From contig JADJNX010000020.1 of assembly GCA_016714125.1 (NCBI GenBank), positions 62,001-126,000 of the forward strand: a stretch of DNA of 64,000 nt. Direction: 5' to 3'. Below are positions 8,887 to 19,556 of this stretch, piece after piece. The DNA is from Ignavibacteriales bacterium (lineage in GTDB: Bacteria; Bacteroidota; Ignavibacteria; Ignavibacteriales; Ignavibacteriaceae). The stretch's first letter is position 1. Each line of letters begins with the position of its first letter. A model generated the notes under the pieces. That model was not told the DNA's origin. It ran no database searches and was given only the letters and a program-made list of their open reading frames with translations. Both the position numbers and the translations under genes were made by a program.

Positions 8887-11344
8887 ATGAAAAACTTTAT
8901 AACATTTTTTTTGGTGCTTAATTCCCTCCTGCTTTCGCAGTGGACACAGATAGATATGATGCCTTTTGAGGGCAGGATAATCGGTTTTTACATGACCGCT
9001 TCAATGAATATCACTGCGGCTTTTGATGGAGATTCCTGTTCCATTATCAAGAGTAGTGATGGTGGAAGAAACTGGGTGATTTCACGACAGATACCTTTGG
9101 CCTATTTGGCATGGGTTGAGTTTTTGGATGAAGACCATATTTTTGTCGGCGGACAATTCCCGATCATCTGCAAAAGAACCTCGAACGGTGGTGCCACCTG
9201 GTCAAATGTTTCAATTCCTTCCATTTACTATCAAATTAGAAAACTGCAGTTTTTTGATTACAATAATGGTTATGCGCTTGTTGAATTTTCAGGGGGATCT
9301 TCTTATTTGGGAAGACTGCTAAAAACCACTGATGGTGGAATGAGTTGGGTTGACATCGATATGGTCAGACCCAATTTGTCAGGATTCCGGTTTATTAACA
9401 AAAATACCGGTTGGCTGTTTGGAGACAGCTTGTACCGCACTACCGATGGAGGAAGCACATTCACATTGGTACCTCTCCCCTTTAATTTCAAAAATCCACG
9501 ATCACTCGACGTTATCCACGACAGTATCATTGTAATGGGAGGACTAAAATATGTAGAATCCTCACCTCATATCATCCTTACAAAGCCAATTACTGCTTTT
9601 TCATTTAACAGGGGTAGTACATGGAGAGTGAAAGATTTTGGTACTGATGATGTCTGGGGAGATGCTGATAATATCAGGTTGCTTGATGAAAACACTGCAA
9701 TCACAACTCTTAGTGGATCCTACAATTATGCGGGAGGGTACACAGGCGTAATATACACAACCAATCAAGGGTTGACTTGGAGTAAAGGGGCAGGAGAGGT
9801 CACAAATTATAACTTTTCGGATATGAAGTTCCTGAACAATAAGGTTTATGTTGGAGGCTCGGAGGCTTCTTTTTTGGCATCAGGGAACAGATTATCTGAC
9901 CCATGGGAGCTACGGTTTGAACAAGAGTATCAAGGGCCGCAAGGTGCAGCTTTCCTTAATCCGGGCTATGCTGTGATAGGTACCGCATCAAGATCGTCTA
10001 AACCTTCTAAAGTTTATATTTCCAACGACAAGGGGAACAGTTGGATCGTGAAATATGCCCCCTGGCACTATCTTTATGATATGGCAATTTCCCCCGATTC
10101 GGTTTTATATTCACTCCAATAATTCCCTCTACGCCAGTAATCTCGCCTGTGATACTATTAATACTGTTACAAGCTTCTTTACCAGTGTTGCTGACCTCGA
10201 GATACTTCCAAATGGAGATATGTGGGTATGTGCGTCCCGAAATCTCCTTTTCAGTAGCGATCATGGGCAATCATGGGTAACTAGGTTCACGTTAACAAGC
10301 GGGGATTTTTATAAAATCAGGATGTTTGCCGATGGGACAGGTTATGTGATTGATGGCTCCATTTATAAAACAACCGATCATGGGAACACCTGGACAAAAT
10401 TGGGATTTAATCCATACTCGATTTTTGATTTCGACTTTTACGATCGGAACAATGGATTTGTTATAGGAAGTTATGGTAAGATTCACAGGACACGAGATGG
10501 AGGAATTTATTTTGAACAACTGAATCTGGCGGGTATGACTAACACTAATGCGGTCTTTTGCCTGGATTCACTGAATATTTTTATTAGCGGGACAAAAGTT
10601 TACTCAACCTATGACGGGGGTATGATTTGGAAAGAAAATCTTTTTGAAGGTATTCCCGCCGGCCCCGGCAACATGGCAGCTCTCCACATGTTCGATCACT
10701 CCAATGGAATATATGTTGGGCAACATGCGCCAATCTGGAGAACCTATAACAGAGGCAACACTCCTGTTGAGTTGTCTTCATTTTCTGCAGTTTCACTTGG
10801 TAATAAAGTTGCTCTTCAGTGGACAACTGAAACAGAAACCAATAATATGGGCTTTGAGATCGAGAGAAGATATAAGCACAGCGACTGGAAAACGATAACT
10901 TTCTCTAAAGGTTCGGGTACTTCTACTCGCAAAATTTATTATGGTTATGATGACTATGAACCAAAAGCTCCCTGCATTCTCTATTACCGTCTCAAACAAA
11001 TCGATTACAACGGCACATTTGAATATTCAAAAGAAGTGGAAGTCATTTTTGGTGAAGTACCCGAAGACTATGCAATCCAACAGAACTACCCAAATCCATT
11101 CAATCCCTCTACAAAGATCAACTTTTCACTTCCGGAGGAGAACAAGGTTGTAATAAGGGTATTCAACCCGATGGGCGAACTTGTTCAGGAGATAAACAGG
11201 GGAACACTCAGTCATGGATATTTTGAACAGGATATCGAGATGGGATCAAACCCTTCGGGAATGTATTTTTGTCAGGTTCTCTGTACCAACACAAAAACAG
11301 AAAGAACAAAATCTTTAACCATCAAAATGGTGCTGATGAAGTGA
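8887..11344 (+). CDS. Secreted BNR/YCF48-like beta-propeller protein with T9SS tail (frameshifted)
   Basis: A short signal peptide (MKNFITFFLVLNSLLLSQW) leads into repeated blades with the Asp-box-like pattern S-x-DGG-x-x-W (SSDGGRNWV, TTDGGMSWV, TTDGGSTFT, STDHGQSWV, TTDHGNTWT). The frame breaks near 10111-10120: PDSVLYS in frame one continues as SNNSLYASN in the next. A PVELSSFSA...YRLKQIDYNG linker domain follows, then a type A T9SS domain (NYPNPFNPSTKINFSLP ... KMVLMK). The product would be an ~810-residue exported or surface-anchored propeller of unknown ligand. The same linker and tail occur in the M14 peptidase downstream, which shows modular reuse. Confidence 0.8.
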
Positions 11345-11484
11345 GAACCTCAGAACCTCAGAACTTCGGAACCCCAGTACTCGAGTCACTCAAGTACTCA
11401 AGTTTCTCAAGTACTCGAGTCACTCAAGTCTCTCCCTCCGCTACAGTTTCCTGAGCGACATGTTCAATTTGTAGGTGGTATCTC
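11345..11484. repeat. Short direct repeats between convergent genes
   Basis: Starts with GAACCTCAGAACCTCAGAACTTC-type triplication. The 20-bp unit AGTACTCGAGTCACTCAAGT then occurs twice (11376-11395 and 11410-11429), interleaved with shorter CTCAAGT units. No gene or clear terminator hairpin is visible. Confidence 0.6.
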
Positions 11485-11895
11485 TTACAAACGGGTAACT
11501 TTAAATTTCATTTCAAGTTCGCCATCAACTCTGTTGGTGGTGGAATTTAGTTTTCCTTTAAACTGCCATTCATTATTTGATTCAGAACTGAAGACGAGGA
11601 AAAGTGAATCGTTTCTTACCAATCCGATTGGGTTAAAGTTTCTTTCGATGGTCATTGTTGAACTACCTGACACACTAAATTTCAGAGAGCCGGGACCTGC
11701 AAGGGTTGCATTTGTGCCACTGCCTGTATAAGTTACCACAGCATATTCAAATCCACTGGGAGACTTAACGGAATCCTTCCAGGAGGCTGCATACTGCGAA
11801 GGGTCCGGAGTAGGTCCAACAGGGTTTTCTTCATCCTTGGAGCAGCCGGCAGAAAAGACAATTGAGAGGAGGGAGAGAAGTAACAGCTTACGCAT
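11485..11895 (-). CDS. Small predicted lipoprotein, unknown function
   Basis: 136 residues. The N-terminus is a lipoprotein signal (MRKLLLLSLLSIVFSAGCSKDEE) with Cys at about residue 18 as the lipidation site. A Pro-rich spacer (NPVGPTPDPS) precedes a beta-strand-rich domain in which nearly every second residue is hydrophobic or small, as in lipocalin-like or DUF-type barrels. I do not recognise the family. It is transcribed divergently from the M14 peptidase, with about 130 bp between starts, and convergently with the propeller gene. Confidence 0.72.
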   Translation of the reverse strand: MRKLLLLSLLSIVFSAGCSKDEENPVGPTPDPSQYAASWKDSVKSPSGFEYAVVTYTGSGTNATLAGPGSLKFSVSGSSTMTIERNFNPIGLVRNDSLFLVFSSESNNEWQFKGKLNSTTNRVDGELEMKFKVTRL

Positions 11896-12029
11896 TATTG
11901 GTTTTTCCTTTATTTTGATAAATTGAGTTTGCTAAAATAATAATTGTCACAAATAATTTTTGTGTTCTACAATAATTTGTCGAATTTAAAGGATAAAAAA
12001 ATCCTTTTTCAGCAACCAACTCACACTGT

Positions 12030-14717
12030 ATGAAACGAATAATAATCGCCGCTGTCCTCCTGATTTCCACCCTTTTACCTCAGGAAGTTTACAAAAAAGT
12101 TAAGATATTTCCTTCTGCCAGTGAAGGTTTTGCTCCGATTCTTCAATATGCTTTTGATCTCGAAGAGTCAATTACAGACAAAGACGGATCAATTAAGATA
12201 TTTCTCAATTCGAAGGAATTCTCAGAATTGCAAAATTCGGGACTCCAATACGAGGTTTTAATCCCCGATTGGCAGGAGTACTACAACAATTTGCCAACTT
12301 TAAGGCCTGAAGAAAAACTCGAATTTTTACGAGAGAGCAAAGAAAAATATGGTGTTGAAGGGTTTGGTTTTGGATCGATGGGTGGATTTTATACTTTCCA
12401 GGAGGCGATTAACCAGCTCGATTCTCTTCATGCAAGATATCCAAATATTATAACTCAAAAATTTCAGATTGGAGTTACTGAAAACGGGCGACCAATTTGG
12501 GCGGCAAAGATAAGTGACAATCCAAATGTAAGCGAATCGGAACCCCGTGCACTTTTTGACGGGTTGATCCACTCCAGAGAGCCAATATCGATGATGACAG
12601 TGCTTTATGCGATGTATTATCTTTGCGAAAACTATGGTGACGATCCGGAAGTGACATATCTTGTTAACAACAGAGAGATATTTTTTATCCCAGTGGTAAA
12701 CCCTGATGGATATGAATATAACAGAACATCAAATCCAAATGGCGGTGGATTGTGGAGAAAAAACCGGAAAAACAGTGGTGGGGGAGCTTACGGAGTTGAT
12801 CTGAACAGAAATTATGGATATATGTGGGGGTATGACAACTCGGGATCAAGTCCTACTCCATCTTCAGAAACTTATCGAGGTCCTTCTGCATTTTCAGAGC
12901 CTGAAGTTGCCGCGATCAGAGACCTTTCGGTTGCCAATGGATTCAGGTCTTATGTTAATTTTCATTCCTACGCAAACGCGATGCTCTACCCTTGGGGTTA
13001 TATAAATCAGGTGACCCCGGATAATTTGATATATAGCGATTTTTGCTCATATATGGCCCAATTCAACGGTTTTGAATATGGGAATGGTGGAACGATACTC
13101 GGCTACAACTCCAATGGCAGTTCTCGTGACTGGTTTTATGGAGAACAAACCACAAAACCAAAAACTTTTGGCTACACTTTTGAAATTGGGGGAGATGCCG
13201 ATGGTTTTTGGCCAACACAAAGCAGAATATTTCCCCTTGTGCAGTTAAATCTCAGGCCAATTCTCTTTAAATCGTGGGTTGCCGGAGAGTATGTCTCCTT
13301 TTTTGCACCACGTTATGACAGGGAATACTTTAATCCTGGGGACATAGTAACAATGCGTCCCGTTTTTAAAAATCGTGGGCTTTCTGCTGCAGCAAATGTT
13401 ACGGTTGAATTAGTTGCAGTCTCTCCCGACTTGACAATCATCAATGGTAATGCACAGATTTTGAACATTGCTTCTCAAGATACCACAGCGGTGCCCCAAC
13501 AATTAAATTTTTCCATTTCTTCTCAAGCTTCATTCAGTCAACAACACAAACTGTTGGTTAGAACCAAAAAAGATAATGTTGTAATGTCTCAGGATACACT
13601 CTCGCTCACCCTTGGTGTACCAAACTATCTCTTTATCGATTCCACGGATAATCCATTAACCAACTGGACAGTTACTGCCACTCCGGTTACATCACCAAAA
13701 TGGGAAGCAACAACCTCATCTTTTGTTTCGGCTCCCGCTTCTTTTACGGACAGTAAAACGGGACTTTATTCAAGCAATGCAACGGTCACTATGACCACAA
13801 CAAATCCGATTAATCTTGCTTTGGTTAATAATCCTAAACTTACCTATTGGCTAAAACACGACATTGAATCGAATTACGATTATGCACAGGTAATGATATC
13901 GACCAATAACGGGACATTATTCACTCCACTCGCAGGAAGATATACAACCATGAGCTCGGGGTCATTTCAACCCCCAAACCAGCCTGTGTATGATGGGATT
14001 CAAGCCGCCTGGGTTCAGGAAGAAATTTCATTGCTTCCTTACAGCGGGCAGCAGATTTTGTTGAGATTTAAGCTTGTAACCGATGGTAGTCAACAAAAGG
14101 ATGGGATTTATCTCGATGATATCGGAGTAGTAGGTTACTCCACTGTTCCCGTTGAACTCACGTCATTTAGTGGAGAGATTAACCAACTTACCGGGACACC
14201 GGTGTTGTCATGGAGTGTAGCATCAGAGCTTAATAACAAGGGATTTGAAATTCAAAGGTCTTATGATGGTATTGAATGGGTCAAATCTGGATATGTTGAG
14301 GGAAGAGGCACTTCAACTGATCCGATCACCTATCATTTTGAGGATAAAACAGCTAACACAGCTTTGGGAAACCTTTGGTACAGACTAAAACAGTTTGATT
14401 TTGATGGTACAGCTACCACTTATGCCGCCATACAGGTTGAATCTGATATACCAACTGAGTTTTCGTTGAAGCAGAACTTCCCAAATCCCTTTAATCCTTC
14501 GACGAGAATTGCCTTTACTCTTCCACAAAAAAGTCACGTTAAACTTACGGTTTTTGATCAATTGGGTAGTGTGTCGTCGATATTGGTGAATGGAGAATTT
14601 GATAGGGGTAACCACTTTGTTGATTTTGATGCCTCAAATTTGGCGAGTGGACTTTATTTTTACAGAATTGAGACACCTTCAAATTCTTTAACCAGAAAAA
14701 TGATTTTAATCAGGTAA
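12030..14717 (+). CDS. Secreted M14 zinc carboxypeptidase with T9SS sorting domain
   Basis: 895 residues. A signal peptide (MKRIIIAAVLLISTLLPQE) and a propeptide-like region of about 90 residues precede the M14 catalytic domain (about 115-420). The zinc ligands are visible: HSREP (H-x-x-E, about residue 180) and the third ligand in NFHSYANAMLYPWGY (about 310). The general-base Glu is in TFEIGG (about 383). GVDLNRNYG supplies substrate-binding residues. After it come CARDB-like and jelly-roll domains (about 430-710), the PVELTSFSG linker domain, and a type A T9SS tail (NFPNPFNPSTRIAFTLP ... RKMILIR). It is a cell-surface or secreted peptidase, probably for protein scavenging. The histidine kinase gene follows 19 bp after its stop. 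Confidence 0.9.
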   Translation: MKRIIIAAVLLISTLLPQEVYKKVKIFPSASEGFAPILQYAFDLEESITDKDGSIKIFLNSKEFSELQNSGLQYEVLIPDWQEYYNNLPTLRPEEKLEFLRESKEKYGVEGFGFGSMGGFYTFQEAINQLDSLHARYPNIITQKFQIGVTENGRPIWAAKISDNPNVSESEPRALFDGLIHSREPISMMTVLYAMYYLCENYGDDPEVTYLVNNREIFFIPVVNPDGYEYNRTSNPNGGGLWRKNRKNSGGGAYGVDLNRNYGYMWGYDNSGSSPTPSSETYRGPSAFSEPEVAAIRDLSVANGFRSYVNFHSYANAMLYPWGYINQVTPDNLIYSDFCSYMAQFNGFEYGNGGTILGYNSNGSSRDWFYGEQTTKPKTFGYTFEIGGDADGFWPTQSRIFPLVQLNLRPILFKSWVAGEYVSFFAPRYDREYFNPGDIVTMRPVFKNRGLSAAANVTVELVAVSPDLTIINGNAQILNIASQDTTAVPQQLNFSISSQASFSQQHKLLVRTKKDNVVMSQDTLSLTLGVPNYLFIDSTDNPLTNWTVTATPVTSPKWEATTSSFVSAPASFTDSKTGLYSSNATVTMTTTNPINLALVNNPKLTYWLKHDIESNYDYAQVMISTNNGTLFTPLAGRYTTMSSGSFQPPNQPVYDGIQAAWVQEEISLLPYSGQQILLRFKLVTDGSQQKDGIYLDDIGVVGYSTVPVELTSFSGEINQLTGTPVLSWSVASELNNKGFEIQRSYDGIEWVKSGYVEGRGTSTDPITYHFEDKTANTALGNLWYRLKQFDFDGTATTYAAIQVESDIPTEFSLKQNFPNPFNPSTRIAFTLPQKSHVKLTVFDQLGSVSSILVNGEFDRGNHFVDFDASNLASGLYFYRIETPSNSLTRKMILIR

Positions 14718-14736
14718 TAATCGAGGAATCGATATA

Positions 14737-16626
14737 ATGAACGAAAAAATTGAAAGTTTTTTTACCTCGATCGTCGAAACTTTCCCTGATATGGTTTGGG
14801 CCAAAGATCTTGAGGGGAGATTTATCTATAGCAACAAGGCGAATGATGATTTCCTGGGAGTAGAATATCGCGGTGAATCGATTGGTAAAAAAGACTCTTA
14901 TTTTTTTGAGAGAGAAAAGTCTAAACATCCTGAAGATGCAAATTGGCTTACATTTGGTGATTTGTGTCTCGATTCAGATGCACATGTGATAAAAGAGGGG
15001 AGAGCGGTCAGATCCCAGGAATATGGTAATCTTAGAGGGAAAATACTCTACCTCGATGTTAACAAAGCGCCAATTGTAGATAAAACGGGGAAGATTACGG
15101 GAACAGTTGGCAGCGGACGGGATATTACAAAAGAAAAATTGTATGAACTTGCACTTGCGGAAAATGAAACGAGATATCGTGCTTTGCTTGAAGCAAATCC
15201 CGATCTTATGTTTTTATTAAGCCGGGATGGTATTTTGATTGATTGGAGTGGAGGCAGAGAAAAATTATTTGCACCACCCGAATTTTTTCTCAACAAACAT
15301 GTTAGTGAAGTTCTTCCTCCCCATGTTGCAAAAGTAACAGTAGAAAACCTTGCCAAACTTATTGAAACAGGCGAAATGCAGGTGTATCGATATATACTTG
15401 ACCTGAATGGTAGCATGGGTCACTTTGAATCAAGAATTGTGAATTGTGGAGTGGATCATTTTCTTACCATAATCCGGGATATAACAGATCAGGTTAAATT
15501 TGAACACGATCTTCAAGAAGCCATTAAAAAGGCCGAGGCATCAAACAAAGCAAAAACGGTTTTTCTGCAGAATATGAGTCATGAATTAAGAACTCCCCTA
15601 ATCGGGATACTTGGGTATTCCGAGATAATGAGTGAGATGACCGATGATAAATCCACATCCGACATGGCTGAAACGATCAATAGATCGGGACACAGACTTT
15701 TGGAAACCCTGGATTCACTTTTGAAGATCGCCCGCATTGAATCAAACCGACAGGAACTACAATTTAGCATGATTGATGTTGACAGGATGATTCGGCAAAG
15801 TCTCGAGATTCTTACTCCAATGATCCTGAGCAACAATGTTAAAGTCGCTCTTGATATCCAACCAAAACTTTCGATCGGGCAGGACCACAATCTGGTTAAT
15901 TCAATTGTAATGAACCTTCTATCAAATGCGGTTAAGTTCACAAAAGACGGGGATATCAGGGTATGGGCGACAAAACAAATGGTGGATGGGACTGAATCGT
16001 TGGTTTTCTCCGTTGAAGACACCGGTATCGGAATAAAAGACGAAGATCGGGAACTGATTTTTGAGGCCTTCAGACAAGGAAGTGAGGGTTACGACCGCGC
16101 ATTTGAAGGGATCGGACTGGGTTTAACTATCACAAAAAAATACATCGAACTTTTGGATGGTACAATTGATATTGACAGCACAATTGGATCGGGCAGTAAG
16201 TTCACTGTAACAATCCCTGAGTCTGTTGATCCTCTAATGGGGTTGTTTCACGGACAATTCATTCCCTCAATTTTGGTGATAGACGATGATCCTTTGATGC
16301 ACGACCTGACTGAAAGGATATTCAGAGGCAGGGCAACAATCTTTAAGGCAATGAATGTTGCAGAGGCTTGTTATCAGTTTACAAAAAACTCTTATTCATT
16401 GATAATTGTTGATATTAACCTTGGTTCCGGTGAAAATGGATTGGATATTTTACGCAGGATTAAAGGGAACCCTGAACTTGCAGGGGTGACGATTGCGGCA
16501 GTTACAGCTTATGCGATGGCGGGTGACAGGGAGCGGCTTCTTCGAACCGGATTTGATTATTATCTTTCCAAACCGTTTAAAAAGAAAGATTTAATGGAAA
16601 TCCTGGATAACTCGTTAGCCAAATAA
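14737..16626 (+). CDS. PAS-PAS hybrid histidine kinase with C-terminal receiver
   Basis: 629 residues. Two PAS sensor modules (about 8-130 and 145-265) are followed by a DHp helix with canonical NMSHELRTPLIG (His near 282). The ATPase domain has N-box NLLSNAVKF, DTGIGI and GIGLGLTI. A receiver domain at about 508-629 retains the acidic cluster (VIDDDP), the phospho-Asp (IVDINLG), Thr (AVTAYA) and Lys (SKPFKK). No transmembrane segment is apparent, so it probably senses a cytoplasmic cue. Its 19-bp spacing from the secreted peptidase suggests co-transcription, but a functional link is not shown. A strong bidirectional terminator follows. Confidence 0.9.
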   Translation: MNEKIESFFTSIVETFPDMVWAKDLEGRFIYSNKANDDFLGVEYRGESIGKKDSYFFEREKSKHPEDANWLTFGDLCLDSDAHVIKEGRAVRSQEYGNLRGKILYLDVNKAPIVDKTGKITGTVGSGRDITKEKLYELALAENETRYRALLEANPDLMFLLSRDGILIDWSGGREKLFAPPEFFLNKHVSEVLPPHVAKVTVENLAKLIETGEMQVYRYILDLNGSMGHFESRIVNCGVDHFLTIIRDITDQVKFEHDLQEAIKKAEASNKAKTVFLQNMSHELRTPLIGILGYSEIMSEMTDDKSTSDMAETINRSGHRLLETLDSLLKIARIESNRQELQFSMIDVDRMIRQSLEILTPMILSNNVKVALDIQPKLSIGQDHNLVNSIVMNLLSNAVKFTKDGDIRVWATKQMVDGTESLVFSVEDTGIGIKDEDRELIFEAFRQGSEGYDRAFEGIGLGLTITKKYIELLDGTIDIDSTIGSGSKFTVTIPESVDPLMGLFHGQFIPSILVIDDDPLMHDLTERIFRGRATIFKAMNVAEACYQFTKNSYSLIIVDINLGSGENGLDILRRIKGNPELAGVTIAAVTAYAMAGDRERLLRTGFDYYLSKPFKKKDLMEILDNSLAK

Positions 16627-16640
16627 TTGTAAGAATCAAA

Positions 16641-16679
16641 AAAAAACGGCAGTTACATCGAAGCAATTGCCGTTTTTTT
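16641..16679. terminator. Bidirectional intrinsic terminator
   Basis: AAAAAACGGCA (16641-16651) pairs with TTGCCGTTTTTT (ending 16679) around a loop. It serves the kinase on + and the cytochrome on -. Confidence 0.8.
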
Positions 16680-16697
16680 AATTTATTAAATAAGAAT

Positions 16698-17117
16698 CTA
16701 CTTTGAGAGGAGATAATCCGCGATCTTACCGAGGTCTTTCAGATCTTTATTCCCGTAGGCGGGCATGATACCTGAAGCATATTTCGTTTTATATTCATCG
16801 AATCTTGCGCCTGTCTTATTTTTGTCAGGATTTCTCAAATAAGTGATTAGCCCTTCCCTGTCGTAATATTTGCTCAGTCCGGTAAGAGGTGGCGCTGCCG
16901 GTGTGCCTGCAAGGTCGTTGCCATGGCAATTCAAACAGCCGAATTGGGACACCAGTTCACTTCCTCCAACACCCGCAACATTCGTTGTGTCACCACTTGC
17001 CTCGGTATAACCCGGTTCGGTCGAAGAAGTACCATAATCTTTTGTGAGATGCTGAAGAAAAAAGAGAGCAGCGAAAGCTCCCAGGAAAACTAATATCCAT
17101 ACTAAGGTTTTAGTCAT
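16698..17117 (-). CDS. Membrane-anchored monoheme cytochrome c
   Basis: 139 residues. An N-terminal hydrophobic helix (TLVWILVFLGAFAALFFLQ) is either an uncleaved anchor or a signal. A Ser/Thr/Gly-rich linker then leads to a class I cytochrome c domain with heme-binding CLNCH (about residue 60) and the distal Met in GIMPAYG. The last helix ends at the C-terminus (DLGKIADYLLSK), typical of a complete domain. It likely shuttles electrons at the periplasmic face of the membrane. Its neighbours do not identify a partner oxidase. Confidence 0.85.
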   Translation of the reverse strand: MTKTLVWILVFLGAFAALFFLQHLTKDYGTSSTEPGYTEASGDTTNVAGVGGSELVSQFGCLNCHGNDLAGTPAAPPLTGLSKYYDREGLITYLRNPDKNKTGARFDEYKTKYASGIMPAYGNKDLKDLGKIADYLLSK

Positions 17118-17135
17118 GTAACCTCGAAAAAATTG

Positions 17136-18724
17136 TTAATTGTTATTTGCAATATCGTAATAATTCTTGTAAGCCTTTATCCCTTCAAAAATGCTTTTTG
17201 CAAGTTGCTCCTGTCCGGATTGGCTTGCCAGATAATTTTCTTCCTCAGTATTCGAAATAAATCCAAGTTCTATAAGTACATTTGGCATGGATGCGCCAAC
17301 CAAAACATAAAACCCGGCTTGTTTCACACCCCTGGAAACCCGGCTGGTATGCTTTTTAAATGATTCAATAAGGTATCCGGAAAATTTTTCCGAGTGGTGC
17401 ATATAAGCGGCGTGAGCCATCGAAGTAAGGATATAATTTTCATCATCGAGTTCCTTATAGCGCGCAGGGTTGTCCTCATATTTAATAACGCTATTTTCGA
17501 TGTTTGCAATATCGATTGCATCTTTTGTTTTTCCCGGTCTGAGCAGATATACTTCAAAACCACGGGCTTTGCTGTTTCTTTCTGGAGTTGAGTTACAGTG
17601 TACTGACACAAATAAATCACCCCCTTTTTCGTTGGCAATTTTCCCTCTTTTGTAGAGCTCAACAAAAAAATCATCATCCCTTGTATAAACAACCTTCACA
17701 CCGGGCATGTTTTTTTTAATATATTCGCCAACCTTCAGCGCTACTGATAAGTTAACATCCTTTTCCCTCGTTTTGTTCAATCCAACGGCTCCGCCGTCTT
17801 TTCCGCCGTGTCCGGCATCAAGGACAACTACATCGAATTTCCAGTCATCTTTTTTTTTACGGGTGTATCACTTGTTTCAGTTTTTGAATAAACAAGCACT
17901 TGAATCTCTTTTTTGGATTTGATTCTTTTAACTTCATAAGAAGAATAGTCATTGGTAAGATGAATCATTAATTCACCCGTTCCTTTTCTCACCCTTCCTT
18001 TTACCTCTTTGACAGGTCCAGACTTGAAGGTTTTTTCAATATTTTTGAGTGTAATATCGCTGTTGGCAATAGTGATGGAGATATATTTGTTGCCGTTTTC
18101 TTTAATGGAATGTTTTATACCGTTTGCTTCACCGGTGTAGGTGAAACGGGCAAGCAGACCATTTGATTTTACTTCATAAGTTGCTTTTTTTACCACAGTT
18201 TTTTTGGTCGATTTTACATCTGTATCATCGTCCTCATCCTTTGTGGGATCTTCTTTTTTTACTGTAGAGGAAGTATCTTTTTCCTCTTTTTTATCAGTAT
18301 CTTTTCCAATACTCTCATCCTTGGGGAATTTATAAGAGTATTTATCTTCAAATGCAGCAGACAGGGCATCTTTGCTACCGGCAACAGGGATGTAGAGGTC
18401 GGAGCCTTTTTTTACGGCTGACTTCGTCATTTTATAGGTTTTGTTCTTTTTATCTTTTGTTACAATAACATTAGGATTTTTTGCCGTAAACTTTGCGACA
18501 CTTTTTGAAGTGGCGGTAAGATCGAATTTTACATTTTCTTTCGATTTGTTCAACTTCAAAGAAAATTTTGTTGCAAGATCACTTAACGAAAGAAAAGTTA
18601 TCTTCTCCAGTTTTATCGTCTTTATTTTTTTCGTTTTGCCATTTACGGTTATCTCCACACTTTGAGCTGAGATAAAGGTAAATAACATCAACGACATTAA
18701 GAGGAATTTGGACATAAATTTCAT
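17136..18724 (-). CDS. AMIN-domain N-acetylmuramoyl-L-alanine amidase (one homopolymer frame break)
   Basis: The first part (18724-17828) has a signal peptide (FLLMSLMLFTFISAQS), a copper-amine-oxidase-N-like/AMIN region, a highly charged Lys/Asp linker and a second AMIN-like domain. The T9 run at 17850-17858 (A9 in the coding sense) breaks the frame. The next frame continues as KKDDWKFDVVVLDAGHGGKDGG, the zinc-binding start of Amidase_3. The zinc His in SVHCNS and the catalytic Glu in LIELGFISN follow. Corrected, it is one ~530-residue periplasmic peptidoglycan amidase used in cell separation. The break is best read as a sequencing indel because both halves are conserved. Confidence 0.87.
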
Positions 18725-18814
18725 TCTGCTTCCGGACTTTTAAAAAACTAAAGTAATAATTTAAGCAAATATTGTAAACATATAAAATACAAAAAGTTGC
18801 CCTCCTTCCGGGAT

Positions 18815-18847
18815 TTGACATTTTTGAAAAAAACTTTGTTATATTTG
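18815..18847 (+). promoter_or_regulatory. Candidate promoter for the 18913 lipoprotein
   Basis: TTGACA at 18815-18820 is separated by 19 bp from TATATTTG at 18840-18847, matching the Bacteroidota -7 TAnnTTTG element. It is on the + strand, about 65 bp before the lipoprotein start. Confidence 0.5.
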
Positions 18848-18912
18848 GCAGTAGAAATTAGGAGATTTGATCTCCAACAGACTTTTTTTCAAATAAATAC
18901 AGGATTCCGGAC

Positions 18913-19479
18913 ATGAAAAAATTAATATTCCATGTGCCACTCTTTTTTATCGCTTTAATTTTACTGGCAGGTTGTGGAGATAACAATTCTCGTGAATATA
19001 AACTTGACTCTGTTACAACAACTCCACCTCCGGTTGCAGAGACAGCTACCGTTGCCACCGAAGGAGAGCTTTCTTTTACACTTAAAGGAGAAATATTTAA
19101 GGATGGGAAGTTGGTACTTCAGCCTCTTTCTGCATATTTCAACGAAGCCGATGGTGTTACAACTATCGAGTTTAAAGGGATGATTGAGAAACATTCAGCA
19201 GTTGTAAACATAACGTTTGCCGATACAAAGCCCGGTAAATTTGAAGTTGGCAAAATGAGTGGAAAAGGTTCGGGGAAAAATGGATTTACAGTTATCGGCT
19301 GGATTCCAGGCGCAGACCCGGGCAGCAAATATTTCTATTTAAGCAACACAGGCGAAATAGATGTAAAAACTTATGGTGATTTCATCGAAGGAACAATAAA
19401 GGGTGGTGCAACCGACATTCGTGCCGAATCGCCCAGTGATTTGATGTTTGAAGGAAGTTTTAAGATTAAGAAGAAATAA
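18913..19479 (+). CDS. Predicted lipoprotein, unknown function
   Basis: 188 residues. The lipoprotein signal ends in LLAGCGDN, with the lipidated Cys near residue 21. The mature part begins with a Thr/Pro linker followed by a beta-rich domain (EGELSFTLKGEIFKDGK onward). Its pattern resembles small Ig-like or lipocalin-like surface domains, but I recognise no specific family. It is transcribed alone, with a promoter-like sequence upstream and a strong hairpin terminator downstream. Confidence 0.75.
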   Translation: MKKLIFHVPLFFIALILLAGCGDNNSREYKLDSVTTTPPPVAETATVATEGELSFTLKGEIFKDGKLVLQPLSAYFNEADGVTTIEFKGMIEKHSAVVNITFADTKPGKFEVGKMSGKGSGKNGFTVIGWIPGADPGSKYFYLSNTGEIDVKTYGDFIEGTIKGGATDIRAESPSDLMFEGSFKIKKK

Positions 19480-19492
19480 ATTTTAGTTTAAT

Positions 19493-19548
19493 TTCAGCAG
19501 GAAGTTGTCAACCGAAGGGTTACTTCCTGCTGAATAATTTTTTTTGAA
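19493..19548. terminator. Bidirectional intrinsic terminator
   Basis: Perfect 13-bp stem TTCAGCAGGAAGT (19493-19505) / ACTTCCTGCTGAA (19522-19534), followed by a T-rich run. It lies between the lipoprotein (+) and the rhodanese gene (-). Confidence 0.85.
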
Positions 19549-19556
19549 TAAAGCTG

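Noticed and set aside
15048..16022. Minus-strand frames within the histidine kinase
   Set aside because: Antisense to intact PAS and DHp domains; no coding signature.
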